In this document: positions 48,201 through 59,540 of the stretch, in pieces
Position numbering within the stretch: the first letter of the stretch is position 1
Layout of the letters: the number at the start of each line of letters is the position of its first letter
Source: Himantopus leucocephalus
Lineage: Eukaryota; Chordata; Aves; Charadriiformes; Recurvirostridae
DNA: 64,000 bases
Direction of reading: 5' to 3'
NCBI GenBank assembly: GCA_003993805.1
Contig: RSEF01000019.1
Span: 8,035,140-8,099,139, forward strand
Position numbers and translations under genes: made by a program
The notes under the pieces: generated by a model
What the model was told of the DNA's origin: nothing
The model's database searches: none
Seen by the model: only the letters and a program-made list of their open reading frames with translations

Positions 48201-51200
48201 GCAAAGGTAAGTCTTTAGCATAAGACGTTATGTCCCTAAAAGAGCTCATTAGGGTCCTTGGTTTTTCCCCAACTTGGTTTTACTGCACAGATTAAATACT
48301 GACATCTTGGATAAGTTTATATGTTTGACCAAAGCAAACTTAGCCTTAGTGCCTCACATACTTCCTAAAACTGAACCACTGTACAATCAGTTATAAACAT
48401 GTTGACCAATTTCTCTAAGGAGACCCCAACATTCCATAAAACTGGAAACTAAGTTTTAGGAGTCAGTGTGTTTCACTGCTGTGAAAATTATTAAAAAAAA
48501 AAAAAAAANAAAAAAAAAAGAAAGAAAGAAAGCAGAAAGTGGACATCAACCAGCACCTGCGTACGTACAGTACACCTTGCAGTCGAATGCAAGGTTACTT
48601 CGTCCTATGGTAAAGTTCGCCCCCAGCCTGGTAGCCAGAGATGCCACTCTTTCTGCCCAGCTAACACCATTGTGCTCCTGTGTGAGTGGTGCCAGCTTAA
48701 CCTCAATCACACCAATATTGCTGCCACCACCTGTGACAGGGAAAGCAAGAAGCTTATGGAAAACACACAGCCTAAAGATATCAATGTATACATCCACATC
48801 TGCTCTATTTAAAGAAAAAACAAAGCCTAGGCCTCAACTATTCTCTACCAAATCTGCACTGATAATTTAAAGTATAAAATGCATTTGAACAGTTATCCAT
48901 ATAAAGTGGTATTCAATGACTGAATTGTGCTTTTTACTCAGCATCACTAGGCTTCATTAAACTACCTACAAAGCCCCTGTAACTAGACTGAATTCCCCTT
49001 TCAGTTTTATCCTAATTCTTCAGTGCCAAGAAAAGCAGCTTATAGCATATGCGCTTTACCTGCACTGCTTTCAGTTCTCTAGCAGGGCATTAGAATACGG
49101 ATGAAAACAAAACCAGTACGCTGTTCTTCATTCTAGATCTTTTAGACACGAGTGCCATTTGTATTGGAAAACATGTAGAAACATTTTTGTTCAGCGGGAG
49201 ATACCATGACTGGCTCAGACTTTGAAAAGTCCTTTTCATTGAGCAGGAAATAGAAAGGATAAAATCAATAGCAAAATAGTTTTATGCATTAATCTAAGTA
49301 TCTTTTAATACCGGAAGCTTTAGTCTTCTTTGGTTTTATACTATGAACGCGTGCAGATGTGTAGAACTGTTTTTCAAAGAACGCTTACAGTTTCTTCAAC
49401 TAAAAGCAGTGCAAGCTCAATTCATAAATCAGTGTCTCAATGCACCATTTGCTAGTTTAATTTCATGCACTTTTACATCATCATAAAACATTAGAAGTTC
49501 ATGACACCGAGCACAAGCTTAATGTTACTTAGATTTAAAATGATTTGCACACAATTCAGTAGACTTAATGAACAAGAAACTCTGACACATACTGCTTTAC
49601 TAGCTCCAACAGAACAGAGAATAGAAGAGTCTGGAGAGAATGCACAACCATACACCCAGTTCTGATGTCCTCTCAACACTTTCATCATATTTCCTAAAAA
49701 GAAAGACATTGCTGTAAGAATTGATTAAATATTACACATACATATTGAAAAGCTTTTCCAAATTAGTTCTTCCTTTATAAAATTTTACACTATTTTTCCA
49801 AACAACGTCTTGCAGAGTCATTCTACGCAGGCCGTCACGCAGCCTCTAAATCCTATGTCCCTGTTCAAAAAGGTCCCTTCATGCACTCTTTTAACTTATA
49901 CCTTTAGGGTACATATAGACAAAGAATTTCAAGAGAGCATAGGCAGTGAGTGACTCATAGAACAGAATTAATTTTTTAATAAATGCTGACCTAACTGAGT
50001 TTGTAGCAATAAAAGAAGAGAGTACGTGCATATTTCTCCTATGTATTACAGCAGATAAACTTAAAATGCATACCATCATCTTTCAGGTCCCACACTCTCA
50101 GTGTTTTGTCTCTGGACGCAGACACTAAAATCAGGCTGCCATCTGGGGCAAAAGTTAAATCTCTAACAACTTCTGTATGGTCCATCAGGTTAAGGAGGAG
50201 TTTTCCTGTTACGTGAAAACACCACAATTTAAAATGAAGGACTATACCTTTATTCACATTAAATGCTTTATGGATACAAAATCACAGCACATAAAGCCAA
50301 GTTTTCTTTGTAGAAATGCTCCCTACAGTAAGAACCACGGGTATCCTTTCAGACTCTTCTGTATCAAGAGGCAATTTCCTGAAAAGCTTGTAAATCTATA
50401 CACACCAAAACCATATGCCTCAGAACTAAGGCAAGACTTGTCTTTTGATAAGACACCTCTGTTCTAAGCTTAAACTTACAAGATAACAACAAATTACTTA
50501 ATAGTCATTAGTTTCATTTTTTTAAAGCTGAGTTCTCTCCCAACCTAGCAGCTGTGCTGCCAAGACTCCTTCATTTCAGATTCAGTCTCTTATCTTCTGA
50601 ACAATTATTTACTTAAAAAAAAAAAAAAAAGTCCTCATCAACATAATCCTTCCTCATACTCAAGAACAGAGAGCAACTTCACATTTTGAAAGTTTCCTTT
50701 GTTTGAAAGTATTTTATAACTACAACCCAGTGGAACATTTTAAAGTAAACAACCAACATACACAAAGTCAATCACATACTTAACAATTTTGCAGCAAGGA
50801 GGCTTCATCCTCCATCATTTGCATCTCAAAGCAAGACCCGAGTCTGTTCCTTCCTCTAGGAGTATCTGACCATTTCTAGTAGCAGGAGTTCATGCTTTTT
50901 TTTAGGTTACTTAATTTGTATTCAAGGTCCAGCTCCCAATTAAAATTCTGTAAGCAATTCATTCTGTGTATTAACGATGTTACTACTGCATAAAGTGACA
51001 ATGAAGTGCCAACTCCCTCTCACACACTCTACCTGTATATACATCCCATATCTTGATGCGCCCATTGTTCAAGCCTGTTGCAAGTAGAAGCTGGTCTTGC
51101 CCAAATTTGAAACGGTGCCATTCTATATTGACACAGCGGCTCTGCTTCTCAGGCACTGAAGACCCAAAAGCAAGGCTCCAGACGATATCGCCACAGTCTA

Positions 51201-53254
51201 TTATATGTTCACAAGGCTTATTCTTCTGACCACTGTCGCTATTTTGCCTTGGAAGTCTTGTACTGACAGAGTTTGCAACATTCTTTGTGCCATGCAACAA
51301 GCTGCGGAACAAACAGAAAATCAAAAAAAAATAGCATAAGGTATCTTGAAAAATAAATAGAACAAAAGGTCTTTAAGATGTGATGAAATCTGTGAGTTGC
51401 CGTAACATACATTTTGGAGGCCCATAATGATGCATTTTTATTTTCAAATTATAAAAACAGCTTTTTCTTGTAACTGTCAAAAGTTATTAACAGCTAGAAA
51501 CCTTCTCACACAATATAATACTAATACTTTTGTACATGTTTTTACCTCTGTAGAGAGCAAAATATTAACTTAACCCACTATGAAAAACAACACTTTTAAA
51601 GCATTTATAGAAAAATGAGGTACAAAAAATTCTAAGACTTTCTGCTAAATGAGCAAGAAGATCCCTGCAATTCACTTACACGCTTTAAATCCTGGGAAGC
51701 AATACTGAGGCCAGCATAGGAAAACCAATTAACCCACCACCAGAAAGAGAAAAAAAAAGGGGAGAGGGGAGGTGGAAGGCAAGATTTGCTGGGAGGGGAA
51801 ACGTAGCCAGCTACAAAAATGCAGCTGCTGGTTACCTAACTTCATTAAAATGCAACCTGGAAGTGAAAATAAAGTGTGTCTTTTAGAACTTAACTTGCAT
51901 TCTAGTAAGAACGATAAGGAAAGAGGTTTGCCTTTAAGTACGTTCATAAAAGGCAAAACCAAATAGCCCTCTGATGGTAAATTTAAAAGCCCAGATCTGC
52001 CCAAGTCATTAAATTTCCTTTTCATTCTAACTTCCTCTTATTTTGGAGCATCCGAATCAATCAATAAATCACTCCTTCGTACCCTTTGTGAGGCTGCAAT
52101 ACAGTTGTTTCTCTTGCTGGCCACAGAGGAAGATACAAAACAATAGCTGTTACTTTAAATAATTTGTTTTTCCCAAAGACTTTAAAGGCTAAAAAAGCCA
52201 ATACATGCGTTTTAAACTATTCAAAGTTATCTCCCGCTGTGAAATTTTTAAGTTTCTGAGGTGAATTAAAAGCCATATGGTTTTGTCTTACAAGTTATTA
52301 AGGCACTGAGACCAGGGGACCAGCTTCACTATGCGGTGCCCTTGTGACCAAGCAAAGTACGATCCATCGGGAGCAAACGCCACAGTCCAGTTTTCACGTC
52401 CACACTTCTTGTCAAAAGGAGAAGTTGGGGCTAAGAGTTCTCCTACCGTGCGCGATCGTGCTAAAAAGAAAACAAAGAGGAAATTCCATTAAAAAAAAAA
52501 AAAAGGCAGCATACTTTAAAAGGTTACAAGGGAACCAGGCAATATGTTAGTTATTTTGCTTTTATTTCACGGCACTCAAAGTAAAGGGGGAAGGAGTCTT
52601 CTCGTCACTGTATAACCAATCACCAGACCAAGCCTCAGCTGCAAAAGGGATTGAAACAGCTTAGTGTAAAATGTCCTGGCTGTCACGTAAGCAATATCAC
52701 ATATTGGTATCAGAAGCAGAACTCAAATAAATTAAGAACTTACTGAAACCAGCTATTACTTCAATTATTCTAACTATAGCTCTAGAGATAGCAGCAGAAC
52801 TATGCTCCAACTTGACTTAATACTGCAGTTTAGCAAATAAGATGCCCACTACTGATTTTTTTTTTTTTTAACCATCAAAGAAAGGATGTGAGCACGCTTG
52901 CCCGCCCTCCTTTAGCAAAAAACCGCTCGACCAGCAAACCCACAGGCACCCCCTCAGCAGCCCCGCGCCATGGCGGCAGCCCGTGTGCCGCGCTCCCCTT
53001 CCGCCGCCCCGGCCGCGGCCGCCGGGACCGGGCCCGAGGGACCCGCGGGCGGGACAGCGGCACCTCCGCCGCCCCGGCGGGGCCGGCGCCGAACCAGCCG
53101 CGCTCACGGAGCCGCTGGACCCGGCCCCGGACGGCGCTACCCGCACCCGCCCTCCCGGAGGGCCCGGCCGCCCCAGGCCCCGGCCGCCCCAGCCCCGCCG
53201 CGCCCGCGCCTCACCGATGAGCTTCTCGTTAACACTCAGGGGAAAGCTGGCCAT
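45133..53254 (-). CDS. WSB1: WSB1, WD repeat and SOCS box containing protein 1 (nine coding exons, whole gene)
   Basis: This is the substrate receptor of an ECS-type ubiquitin ligase (elongin B/C, cullin 5, RBX). The beta-propeller binds the target and the SOCS box binds elongin C and cullin 5. Known targets of the family include type 2 deiodinase and HIPK2, and the chick orthologue was described as the Hedgehog-responsive SWiP-1. Coding exons, minus strand: 53254-53215, 52460-52292, 51301-51033, 50205-50074, 49693-49593, 47395-47223, 46829-46716, 45929-45822, 45283-45133. Together they make 1257 nt or 419 codons against 421 residues in human, and all phases join correctly. WD-type repeats lie at about residues 38-63, 108-157, 161-200, 205-241, 243-285, 300-340 and 343-379. 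The SOCS box is at 386-419, with BC-box S386, L387, C391, I395 and a Cul5-type LPIP at 407-410. An in-frame TAG directly before the ATG fixes the start. The last codon is TAN, so the end is uncertain. Confidence 0.97.
45284..45821 (-). other. WSB1: WSB1 intron 8, GC-AG type
   Basis: The 538-nt intron starts GCAAGT (coding strand, 45821 downwards) and ends TTTGCAG. Apart from the C at +2, the donor with its upstream AG is a perfect complement to U1, which is the usual pattern for functional GC-AG introns. Phase and protein similarity on both sides leave no GT alternative. Confidence 0.88.
45822..45929 (-). CDS. WSB1: WSB1 coding exon 8 (followed by a GC donor)
   Basis: Encodes residues 333-369 (MVRFWRIDEEYPVQVAPLNNG to SVLAAG). 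The acceptor is TTTTCAG. The exon must end in phase 2 to join exon 9, and the only phase-compatible junction is AGG followed by GCAAGT, a GC donor. The nearby GT (4 nt further on) would shift the frame and lose the conserved TQDGSVYFW continuation. Confidence 0.93.
46716..46829 (-). CDS. WSB1: WSB1 coding exon 7
   Basis: Encodes residues 295-333: the proline-rich HLFPPPTPIFAGGANDRW loop and the start of the next WD repeat (VRSVSFSHDGLHIASLADD). The acceptor is CTCCAG and the donor is GTAAGT. It was placed by translation of the minus strand and phase, since the exon has no in-frame ATG. Confidence 0.96.
47223..47395 (-). CDS. WSB1: WSB1 coding exon 6
   Basis: Encodes residues 238-295: VFLWDMDKYSMIRKLEGHH, then the repeat ending RVYVWDPH and the MEFG segment. 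The acceptor is ATTGCAG and the donor is GTAAGT, a near-perfect U1 site. The first two residues complete the strand of the WD repeat begun in exon 5. Confidence 0.97.
48540..48870. other. GC-elevated, stop-poor segment in WSB1 intron 5, unidentified
   Basis: Follows a long A-run with GAAA repeats and is clearly richer in G and C than the rest of the intron. One minus-strand frame stays open for 83 codons from 48797 to 48546, and two plus-strand frames are also open over much of it. On the minus strand a possible acceptor (CTTTCCCTGTCACAG near 48.74 kb) precedes the open stretch. I do not recognise the product. It may be an old retrocopy, a cassette exon, a structured RNA or chance. Confidence 0.3.
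49593..49693 (-). CDS. WSB1: WSB1 coding exon 5
   Basis: Encodes residues 204-237, the WD repeat beginning MMKVLRGHQNWVYGC and ending GASKA. The acceptor is TTTTTAG and the donor is GTATGT directly after GCA, giving a phase-0 junction with exon 6. It is followed by the largest intron of the gene (2197 nt). Confidence 0.96.
50074..50205 (-). CDS. WSB1: WSB1 coding exon 4
   Basis: Encodes residues 160-204, one complete WD repeat (KLLLNLMDHTEVVRD to LRVWDLKDDG). The acceptor is AACAG and the donor is GTATGC. The 132-nt length keeps phase 1 in and out, as expected between exons 3 and 5. Confidence 0.97.
51033..51301 (-). CDS. WSB1: WSB1 coding exon 3
   Basis: Encodes residues 70-160: the LLHGTKNV segment, a polar linker (RLPRQNSDSGQKNKP) and the WD unit that ends in GRIKIWDVYTG. 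The acceptor is CCGCAG and the donor is GTAGAG. This is the longest coding exon (269 nt). The linker and the CVNIEWHRF block match human WSB1 closely. Confidence 0.97.
52292..52460 (-). CDS. WSB1: WSB1 coding exon 2
   Basis: Encodes residues 14-70, including the ELLAP and FDKKCGRENWTVAFAPDGS stretches that are nearly identical to human WSB1; the latter starts the first degenerate WD unit. The acceptor is a pyrimidine-rich TTTTTAG and the donor is GTAAGAC. No single open frame with an ATG covers the exon; it was found by reading the minus strand around 52.3-52.5 kb and checking phase with exons 1 and 3. Confidence 0.95.
53215..53254 (-). CDS. WSB1: WSB1 coding exon 1
   Basis: Encodes residues 1-13 (begins MASFPLSVNEK) plus the first base of codon 14. 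The exon is followed by a GTGAG donor at 53214. The ATG at 53254-53252 is preceded immediately by an in-frame TAG at 53257-53255, so no longer N-terminus is possible in this frame. Intron 1 is 754 nt; its first part is still CpG-rich. Confidence 0.95.
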
Positions 53255-53338
53255 CTACGGGGCCGCCCTTCGGACCGGCTCAGGACCTGCAACGGAGCGA
53301 GAGGGACGGCCGCTCGCCGGAGACGCAGGGACTGGGAC

Positions 53339-53349
53339 AAAATGGCGGC
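53339..53349 (+). promoter_or_regulatory. YY1-type site (AAAATGGCGGC)
   Basis: Matches the extended YY1 consensus centred on AAnATGGCGGC and lies about 85-95 nt upstream of the WSB1 ATG inside the CpG island. Such sites are typical near the start of TATA-less housekeeping promoters. The match is direct; function is inferred. Confidence 0.5.
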
Positions 53350-55303
53350 GGCGGCGCGGGGTGTAGCGCGGGGCGGGCGGGGGGACGCGCCCGCCCTCCC
53401 TCGCTCCTCCCGCCGGCTGGCGGGGCCTCGGGCCGGGGGCGCGCCCCTCTTCGCACCCTGCCCTTCCTCCGGCTTGCCGTGCTGCGCCGTCGCCCTTAAT
53501 TCCATTTCTGCTTCTCGGCCGTGCCCGTGGTCTCGGTTTTGCCCCTTCACTGTACTGCAGAGCGCTGGCTCGGTGCCCCCGGGGCCTCCGTGCCCCCGGG
53601 CCTCGGTACCGGCGGGACCTCAGTGTCCCCGGGGCCTCAGGACCCTCGGTGTCTCCGTGCCCCCCGTGCCTCGTCCTTCCCGCCCGCGCTGGCCGCGGCT
53701 GCCCTCACGGCTGCGGCTCTCCCGGCCCTGTGGAGCTTGGCCCCATCGTCCCCGCAAAACGCAGCGCTGTGTTCCCTGGAGATGGTCAAAGCACGCGGTC
53801 TGAGAGGAACGCAGCCTTTGCTGTAAAACAGCCTCCAGGACGTGTTAAAATACACCCCGTTCCTTTTGTGTCTGGGGGAAAAATGGTTCACAGCAGCGCG
53901 GTAGCAAGACTTGTGCTGTGGTGCCGTCCCGGCAGGGTTTGCGCTTCCAGCCCGTTTCAGCGACATCTTCCATCTATGCCAAAAGATGAGTCACGTTTTG
54001 ACTATACTAAGGGACTAAATCTGTAGTAACCTGGCTCCCTCAAAACATGGGGGTTCATAGCACAGAGAAGAACCGTAGTGACCCCCTCAATATCGCAATT
54101 AAAAGACTTTTTATAGCTGCCGTTGTGGGGATGTACTGCTGAGGTTGTGTTGATAAACCGCCGAGTCCTCAAATGGGATAAGAAATGTTCTTATGTTGCT
54201 TAAACGCCCACCCAGCAGCGGTTAACGTTCCTGCCCCAGTGCGGCCGATAGAGGTTGTCTCCGGTATCTTTTAAGACGGGTTGTGACATCCTTGATGTCT
54301 GTTTGACCGTGGGACTACGAGGCAACACGTAAACCAAAAAACATGCAAAAGCCTATATGACTGCGTTGTGGAATGCGTGTAGGACAGTGACATGTGCACT
54401 TGATTTCATCTTCCCTTACCGGGGGCTGGAGAACCCTTGGGAGTTTCCTGCTCTTTAATGTTTCTTTCTAAGCGTGTACAGTTCAGTATCTAAATCCAGC
54501 AAGATCTGTTTTATGATAAAATTTTGAATTTACTGTTAAAGTTAATGGAGTTGTCCATAAACAACTTGGAGAAAGAGACCCTGAGGCCACCTCATTCTCT
54601 GCGTGATTTTGCATTCACGTCTGTGTGTTCCCCTATCACCTTCTCTTCCTTCTCCTCTTTCTTTCTCCTTTTTCATTGTCTAAGTTCTGCCCCTCTTCTA
54701 GACTTCCTTGCTCTCTCTTTGGACTTCAGAAAAGCACATAGCAGGATAATTAACTGCAGATAATAACTATGATTTCGTTCCAAAGTAGCGGCCTGGCTGG
54801 TAGGTACACTGAAATGGCCGTATGGATGAGCTGTTCAGCTGTAGCGACATCCAGAAATTATCCTTATGAAAGCAATGCCAGCAAAGCATTTTTAAAATCA
54901 TGTCGGGAGACAATGTCAGAAATGAGCAGGCAGATTTGTAGCTGGTGAACATTGTGAATTGCTGGTTTGGAGTTACTCATAAGCTGTGAATGTTTGAACC
55001 AGGCCATCTCAGAGCTGAGATGACTCACGTTTGAGATTTCTCGAGGGTCTGAGCCTCACGTACGGCCAGAATAAGGCTGGGCTCTGTTTGCTTACCTTGG
55101 GGGGCTGTTACAGCCAGGGAAAGATAGCAGTCGAGTTACACAGCTTTGTAGGAATGTCACCACGTTGCTGGCTTCCTTGCTAGTGTTTTTTTTTAAAGAA
55201 GCAAAGCATTTGGCAATTTATTATTTCTTTAAGTCTCTGTATTTCTGCAAGTACTGCTCCAATAGTTGGTGTTTCTTCCTCAGTGTGCTTTCTGCTCATT
55301 AAT

Positions 55304-55386
55304 GTCATAGATTTGAGGGCCAGAAGAGATGATAAGCTCATTTAGTCTGGTCTCTGTATAACAGAGGAATATAATTTAATCTAATT
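55304..55386 (-). mobile_element. Ancient CR1-like 3'-end relic (reverse orientation)
   Basis: On the plus strand TCATAGATTTGAGGGCCAGA, then GATGATAAGCTCATTTAGTC and TGGTCTCTGTATAACAGAGG. This is the reverse complement of an old CR1-type 3' end, with ATCTATGA as its terminus, in a form widespread in amniotes. Family naming is from memory of consensus sequences. Confidence 0.6.
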
Positions 55387-58300
55387 TAACGCACCTTCAA
55401 ACAGTGAGGATTTCCAGCAGTCACGCTGTTGTTCAGCCCTTGCAACACTGGCGTCCAAATGCCAATCTTTGAACGTCCCAGTCCGCGCTTTATGTGTTAT
55501 GGACACCAAGGCAAATTGTGATATGTAAATTCCCAGGTTTTTGCAAGCTTATTAGAAATTGTTTCATGTCGCAGGCTGTCCTGGAGACATTACCTGCACC
55601 TTCTGTTTTCATGTGTGGCTGGAAGGGCTGTTGCCTCATGTCTGAAGGCAGAGTAGGAGAGGTGGAAAGATGGGTGCTGTCTGCAAGCCACCGACTCAAC
55701 CATTCTGGTCGGTAAAATGTATCTTTCTAAAATTCAGTCAAAACGTGAGGAGATGAAGAATCCACAGTTTCCTTTCTCGGCACCCTTGTCACATTTATTT
55801 TCCTTGTAAGAGAACCAAACTGGATGCTTTTTGGATGCTTTTTACTGTGCTTCGCTGGTGAGGCATAGCTGTGGAATCAAGGGTGGCACCAGGCTGCATA
55901 CCCCACACAGTCACATGCCGCGAGGGCCTGCAGGGCTGCGCGAATGACTCAAGGCTGATTTATGTGTTTTCCATTATCTTCCTTTATGGATGCAGCTGCC
56001 AAGTCTGCACAGTGCTGTTCAGCTGGGAAGCCAATAAACTCAGTGCCATCTTTCTCCATCAAGACTTTATACACTGCAATAAGCTTTCACAGATGAAAGG
56101 ACTTCTGTTGTCTGCCTGTCTTGGAAATACTTTCCAAGATCCAGGTTACAGAGCTGTTCTCCAGGCTGCTGAAGCACCAGGATCTGCTTATTTCACATTC
56201 TTGTATTCTGACATGGTGAATCTAGTTGTACCCATTTCATTTGTTTTTTCTTCTCTGATTTTTTTTAACTGATTTGTGATCGTATGTTTCTTAATCAGCT
56301 TTGTTGAAGTCTTTGACTCAGTCCGTCACTAGTCTGGACTAGGAAGGCCGTCTGGAATCAGTGTGTATCCCAAATAAGGGACTGTGCTGCTTTTATAGAA
56401 ATTGGTTTTGGTGCTGTTTTCTCTTTGTATCCCTTTGTAATATCACCTGGGGTTTGTAAAATGAGCCTAGGTGTTAGCCTCACGCGTTTCCCGTCTTCCA
56501 GCTCCTTGCAAGACTCTCGGCAGTGTGCTTGCTGCGTTTCATTTCCACGGCTATGGCTTCCTGCTGGAAGGCTTCCACCGCTGAAAGGCTGTTTGTTCCG
56601 GTTTCTAGCACAGATCAGCCATGAATTTAGATCACAGTTTCTGTCCGAGTTCTGCTTATTGTGCAGTTCCCCATTCAGCGTGCGCAAGCCATCCCAACAA
56701 GGTTATTCTGTTCAGGGACCACCGAGGCTATCGGTTTCTGTTAGTTGTGGTTGTTTGGGTTGTACAGACAAACCTCTGGAAGTCAGAGCGGCACAGTAAG
56801 TGTAAAATACATAGCAAAGTACTATAAAAGCCCATGGTGCTTTTTCAGGCCCACAAGTTATGACCTCCCTCTTCACAGTTGTCATTCACAGATGATAGGT
56901 AAGGCAATAATTAAGGCCAGTCACGTTAAGACCAAGGTAGCTGTTCTGTGCAATAGTGCGTGCATCTTGGTGGTCTGGCTGTCATTAAAAATTACGCTAT
57001 TTATAGTCTACACTGTTAATAATTCACAAGCTCCTGTTTGTTTTGAGTAGCCTCCTTGGGACGGAGAAAGTTCAGCAGGAGTCTGTGGAGGCAAAAGAGA
57101 AGGTGAAAGGAAAAAGCAGAATGGAAGACAGAAAGAGAGGGCGAAGAGGGTTGAAGAGAAAAAGGGATTGCGGTGAAGAGAATGGTGAGCAGCAGGGAAG
57201 TTGTGTTGGTCAGAGAGAAGAAAGTGCCGTCAGGGTCCCAAAACGGATTAGCTGCTGTTATTGCCACAGTGCACGCTGGAAAACTCAGCACCGACTGACC
57301 GATGATTCCAGGGGCCGGGGCAGGCAGCGACAGCTTGAACCTCTCCCTTGAGAGGCTGAGTAGGTAGAACCCCTACAGATATCACTGGGGCTGCATCTGC
57401 CAACTGCAGTCTTGACGGAAGGGTCACCCTGTAGTTCCAGACCTACACTGGGAGAGCTGCAGTCTATCCTACATGGCTTTCTGTTTGGCCTCTCTTGCAG
57501 CAATTGTCACTGCCAGGTCCCGTCTCTGTCCCCAGCAGATTTCGGGAGCTCGGACTGTAACGAGCTCTTACGCGGCTGTGAGAGGCAGGTGCCTCGTGCT
57601 CAGCGTGTGCAGGCCTTAGTGGTAATCTTCCTTAAGAGGAAAAAATGTAAAGAAGGATGGATTATTGACTCATGAGAGAATGTAACAAAGGTCCGACTCT
57701 AACAAAAAGATATTTTCAAAAGCACTGAGAGTTGTGTGTACAGCACTTACTGAATTACAATGGTAATTGGGTGAAAAAAAAATTCTTTTTTCTCTTTGAA
57801 AAGCTTTAGGCCAAAATAGCGGGTTAATGGACTTTCCAAGCAGTGATCAAATAGCACAAAGGTTCAGCAGAAGATGAAGGTAGTCCAAGTGACAGCCCCA
57901 CAAGCTGAAGGGTTAAAAAAACTTGACATACAAAGAAAGCGACACCCCAGCCCTGCAAGAAACTGTTAGGAGTGTATGAGACCTTGTGCACTAGGCTTTG
58001 CAATTTCATATACTGTAAGGATTTTTTTTAAACACTTAAGCAATGTTTGCCCCTCTCAGTCTCTCCCTGCCACCCTTACTATCACGTATTCCTCGCCGTG
58101 AAATGCTGCTGTGACTGGCACAGTTTCAGCTGTTACTTCATTTCGTGTACGTGTTGTTATTTGCCTGGTGACTACAAGTAATATTGGCACAGTTCAGCAG
58201 CTCCGTATGGGACTTCTGGCCCTGAAGACTTTGCAGTCTAAATAGACAAGACAAACAACGGTTGGGAGGGGAAGCAGGGAGCCACTCTCTCAGGGTCATC

Positions 58301-59419
58301 ATGGAGCAGCCAGGAGCAAAATCTTGTGATTTTCCCACAGGCGTCTCATGCATTAGACGAGACCGCCTCCCTTACCGGAATTCGGAGCTGTCATTTCTCT
58401 GTCCCCTTCTCCCCCATTGCTCTGTAGCTTATTCACCATTGCTTATTGTGAAAATTAGAATTAGTTTTCTGTAGATGGTCATAAATTGATGCATGTCTGG
58501 TGCCTAAGGGGTTAACCTGTAAAGGTCTGCTAAAAGAGTATGCTGTGGAAAAGTTCCACAGATGGAATATCAGAGATATACTACAGTAATTTTTTTCTGT
58601 GCATTCTTTTGGTCTCTCTGGGATTTTATAATTTTTGGACCACATCTTTGGGTATAATAAATAGAGCAGATGGCTTAGCGTGTGTGGTGAATTCAGCACT
58701 TTTGCGATGAGTAGCTGCACTGGAATAAGGGCGAGAGAGGTTTGGGTTTATTCCTTTTAGGTTCAAAACCATTCGTTCTTCGTAAGCTAGCCGTGGGTAC
58801 CTTGTAAGGGAGCTGCTTTCAGAAACATCTGTGCTAAATTTACCCACTGAAGTTACAAGAGCTGTTATCTCAGATGGCTGAAGGTCACGCTGAGAGTTTT
58901 GAACTTGAACGGTCCTAAACAAGGAGAGTAGAACAGGGTCCCTGTGTTACAGAGGAGGCAAGGCAGCCTCCCTTGAGTTCGCTGTATCCGCACCCTCATA
59001 TACGTCGGCATAATCTCAACTATCACTGACCTCTACCACACAGCTATTTAAATTCTTTAAAAAAGCCTTTCTAAAACATACTAGTTTTGTGTGTCCCTCT
59101 TCAGCCTGTGTTTTCTCTGAACGCAGCTGCGATAACTTCATTTTGTTTGCAGGCGTTCAGGCTCCTTGCGGGAGGAGCGGGGTGCCTGGCGGGCGGCGGC
59201 GCTCAGTCTGCAGAGTTTCCCTGGGATTTGAAATGACATTCTCTTCCACTGTGCAGTGAAAAATGTTACTGAGCTCTATTTTGTATTCCTTTGGCTTCAA
59301 TTCCCTCACTCTGCTCTGTAATTATATCTGATTATTTACAATGGTGCACAGCACCGATCTCTCATTATAACTGGGGTTAAAAACGTTCTAATTGGTTCAC
59401 TGAAATCAGAGAGGATACA

Positions 59420-59540
59420 CGGCCTCGTGGCCAAAGCACGGGATGTAGAATCAGAAGCGCTAGCTTCTCGTGTTATCTTTGCTACCTGCTTCCCAGGTGA
59501 ATTTGGATACGTCATTAAGCCCAGAACTTAAACCAAATGT
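59420..59540 (+). mobile_element. MIR SINE relic
   Basis: CCTCGTGGCCAAAGCACGGG, ATGTAGAATCAGAAGCGCTA, TTTGCTACCTGCTTCCCAGG and TTTGGATACGTCATTAAGCC align in order with the MIR body (GTGGTTAGAGCACGGGACT... GAGTCAGG... CTTGGGCAAGTCACTTAACC). Confidence 0.65.

Larger units (their letters stand above)
52940..53720 (-). promoter_or_regulatory. WSB1: WSB1 CpG-island promoter, 5'UTR and start of intron 1
   Basis: Dense CpG and very high GC around the WSB1 start codon, contrasting with the AT-rich gene body. No TATA box is evident. The outer part (about 53.54-53.69 kb) degrades into an imperfect GC-rich repeat of short CCCCCGGGGCCTC-like units. Long open frames here on both strands are a by-product of low stop-codon density. 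The transcription start was not located precisely. Confidence 0.85.

Noticed and set aside
48546..48797. A resemblance of the intron 5 open frame to the C-terminal part of ribosomal protein S4 (VTGG, IGVI, ATRL and IG motifs at similar spacing)
   Set aside because: The 23 residues between the matching motifs show essentially no identity and flanking residues do not continue the match. A short-motif coincidence is likely, so no pseudogene is called.
52970..53803. A 277-codon plus-strand frame antisense to WSB1 exon 1
   Set aside because: It lies wholly in the WSB1 CpG island, is composed of Pro/Arg/Ala low complexity, and overlaps the established WSB1 start on the other strand.
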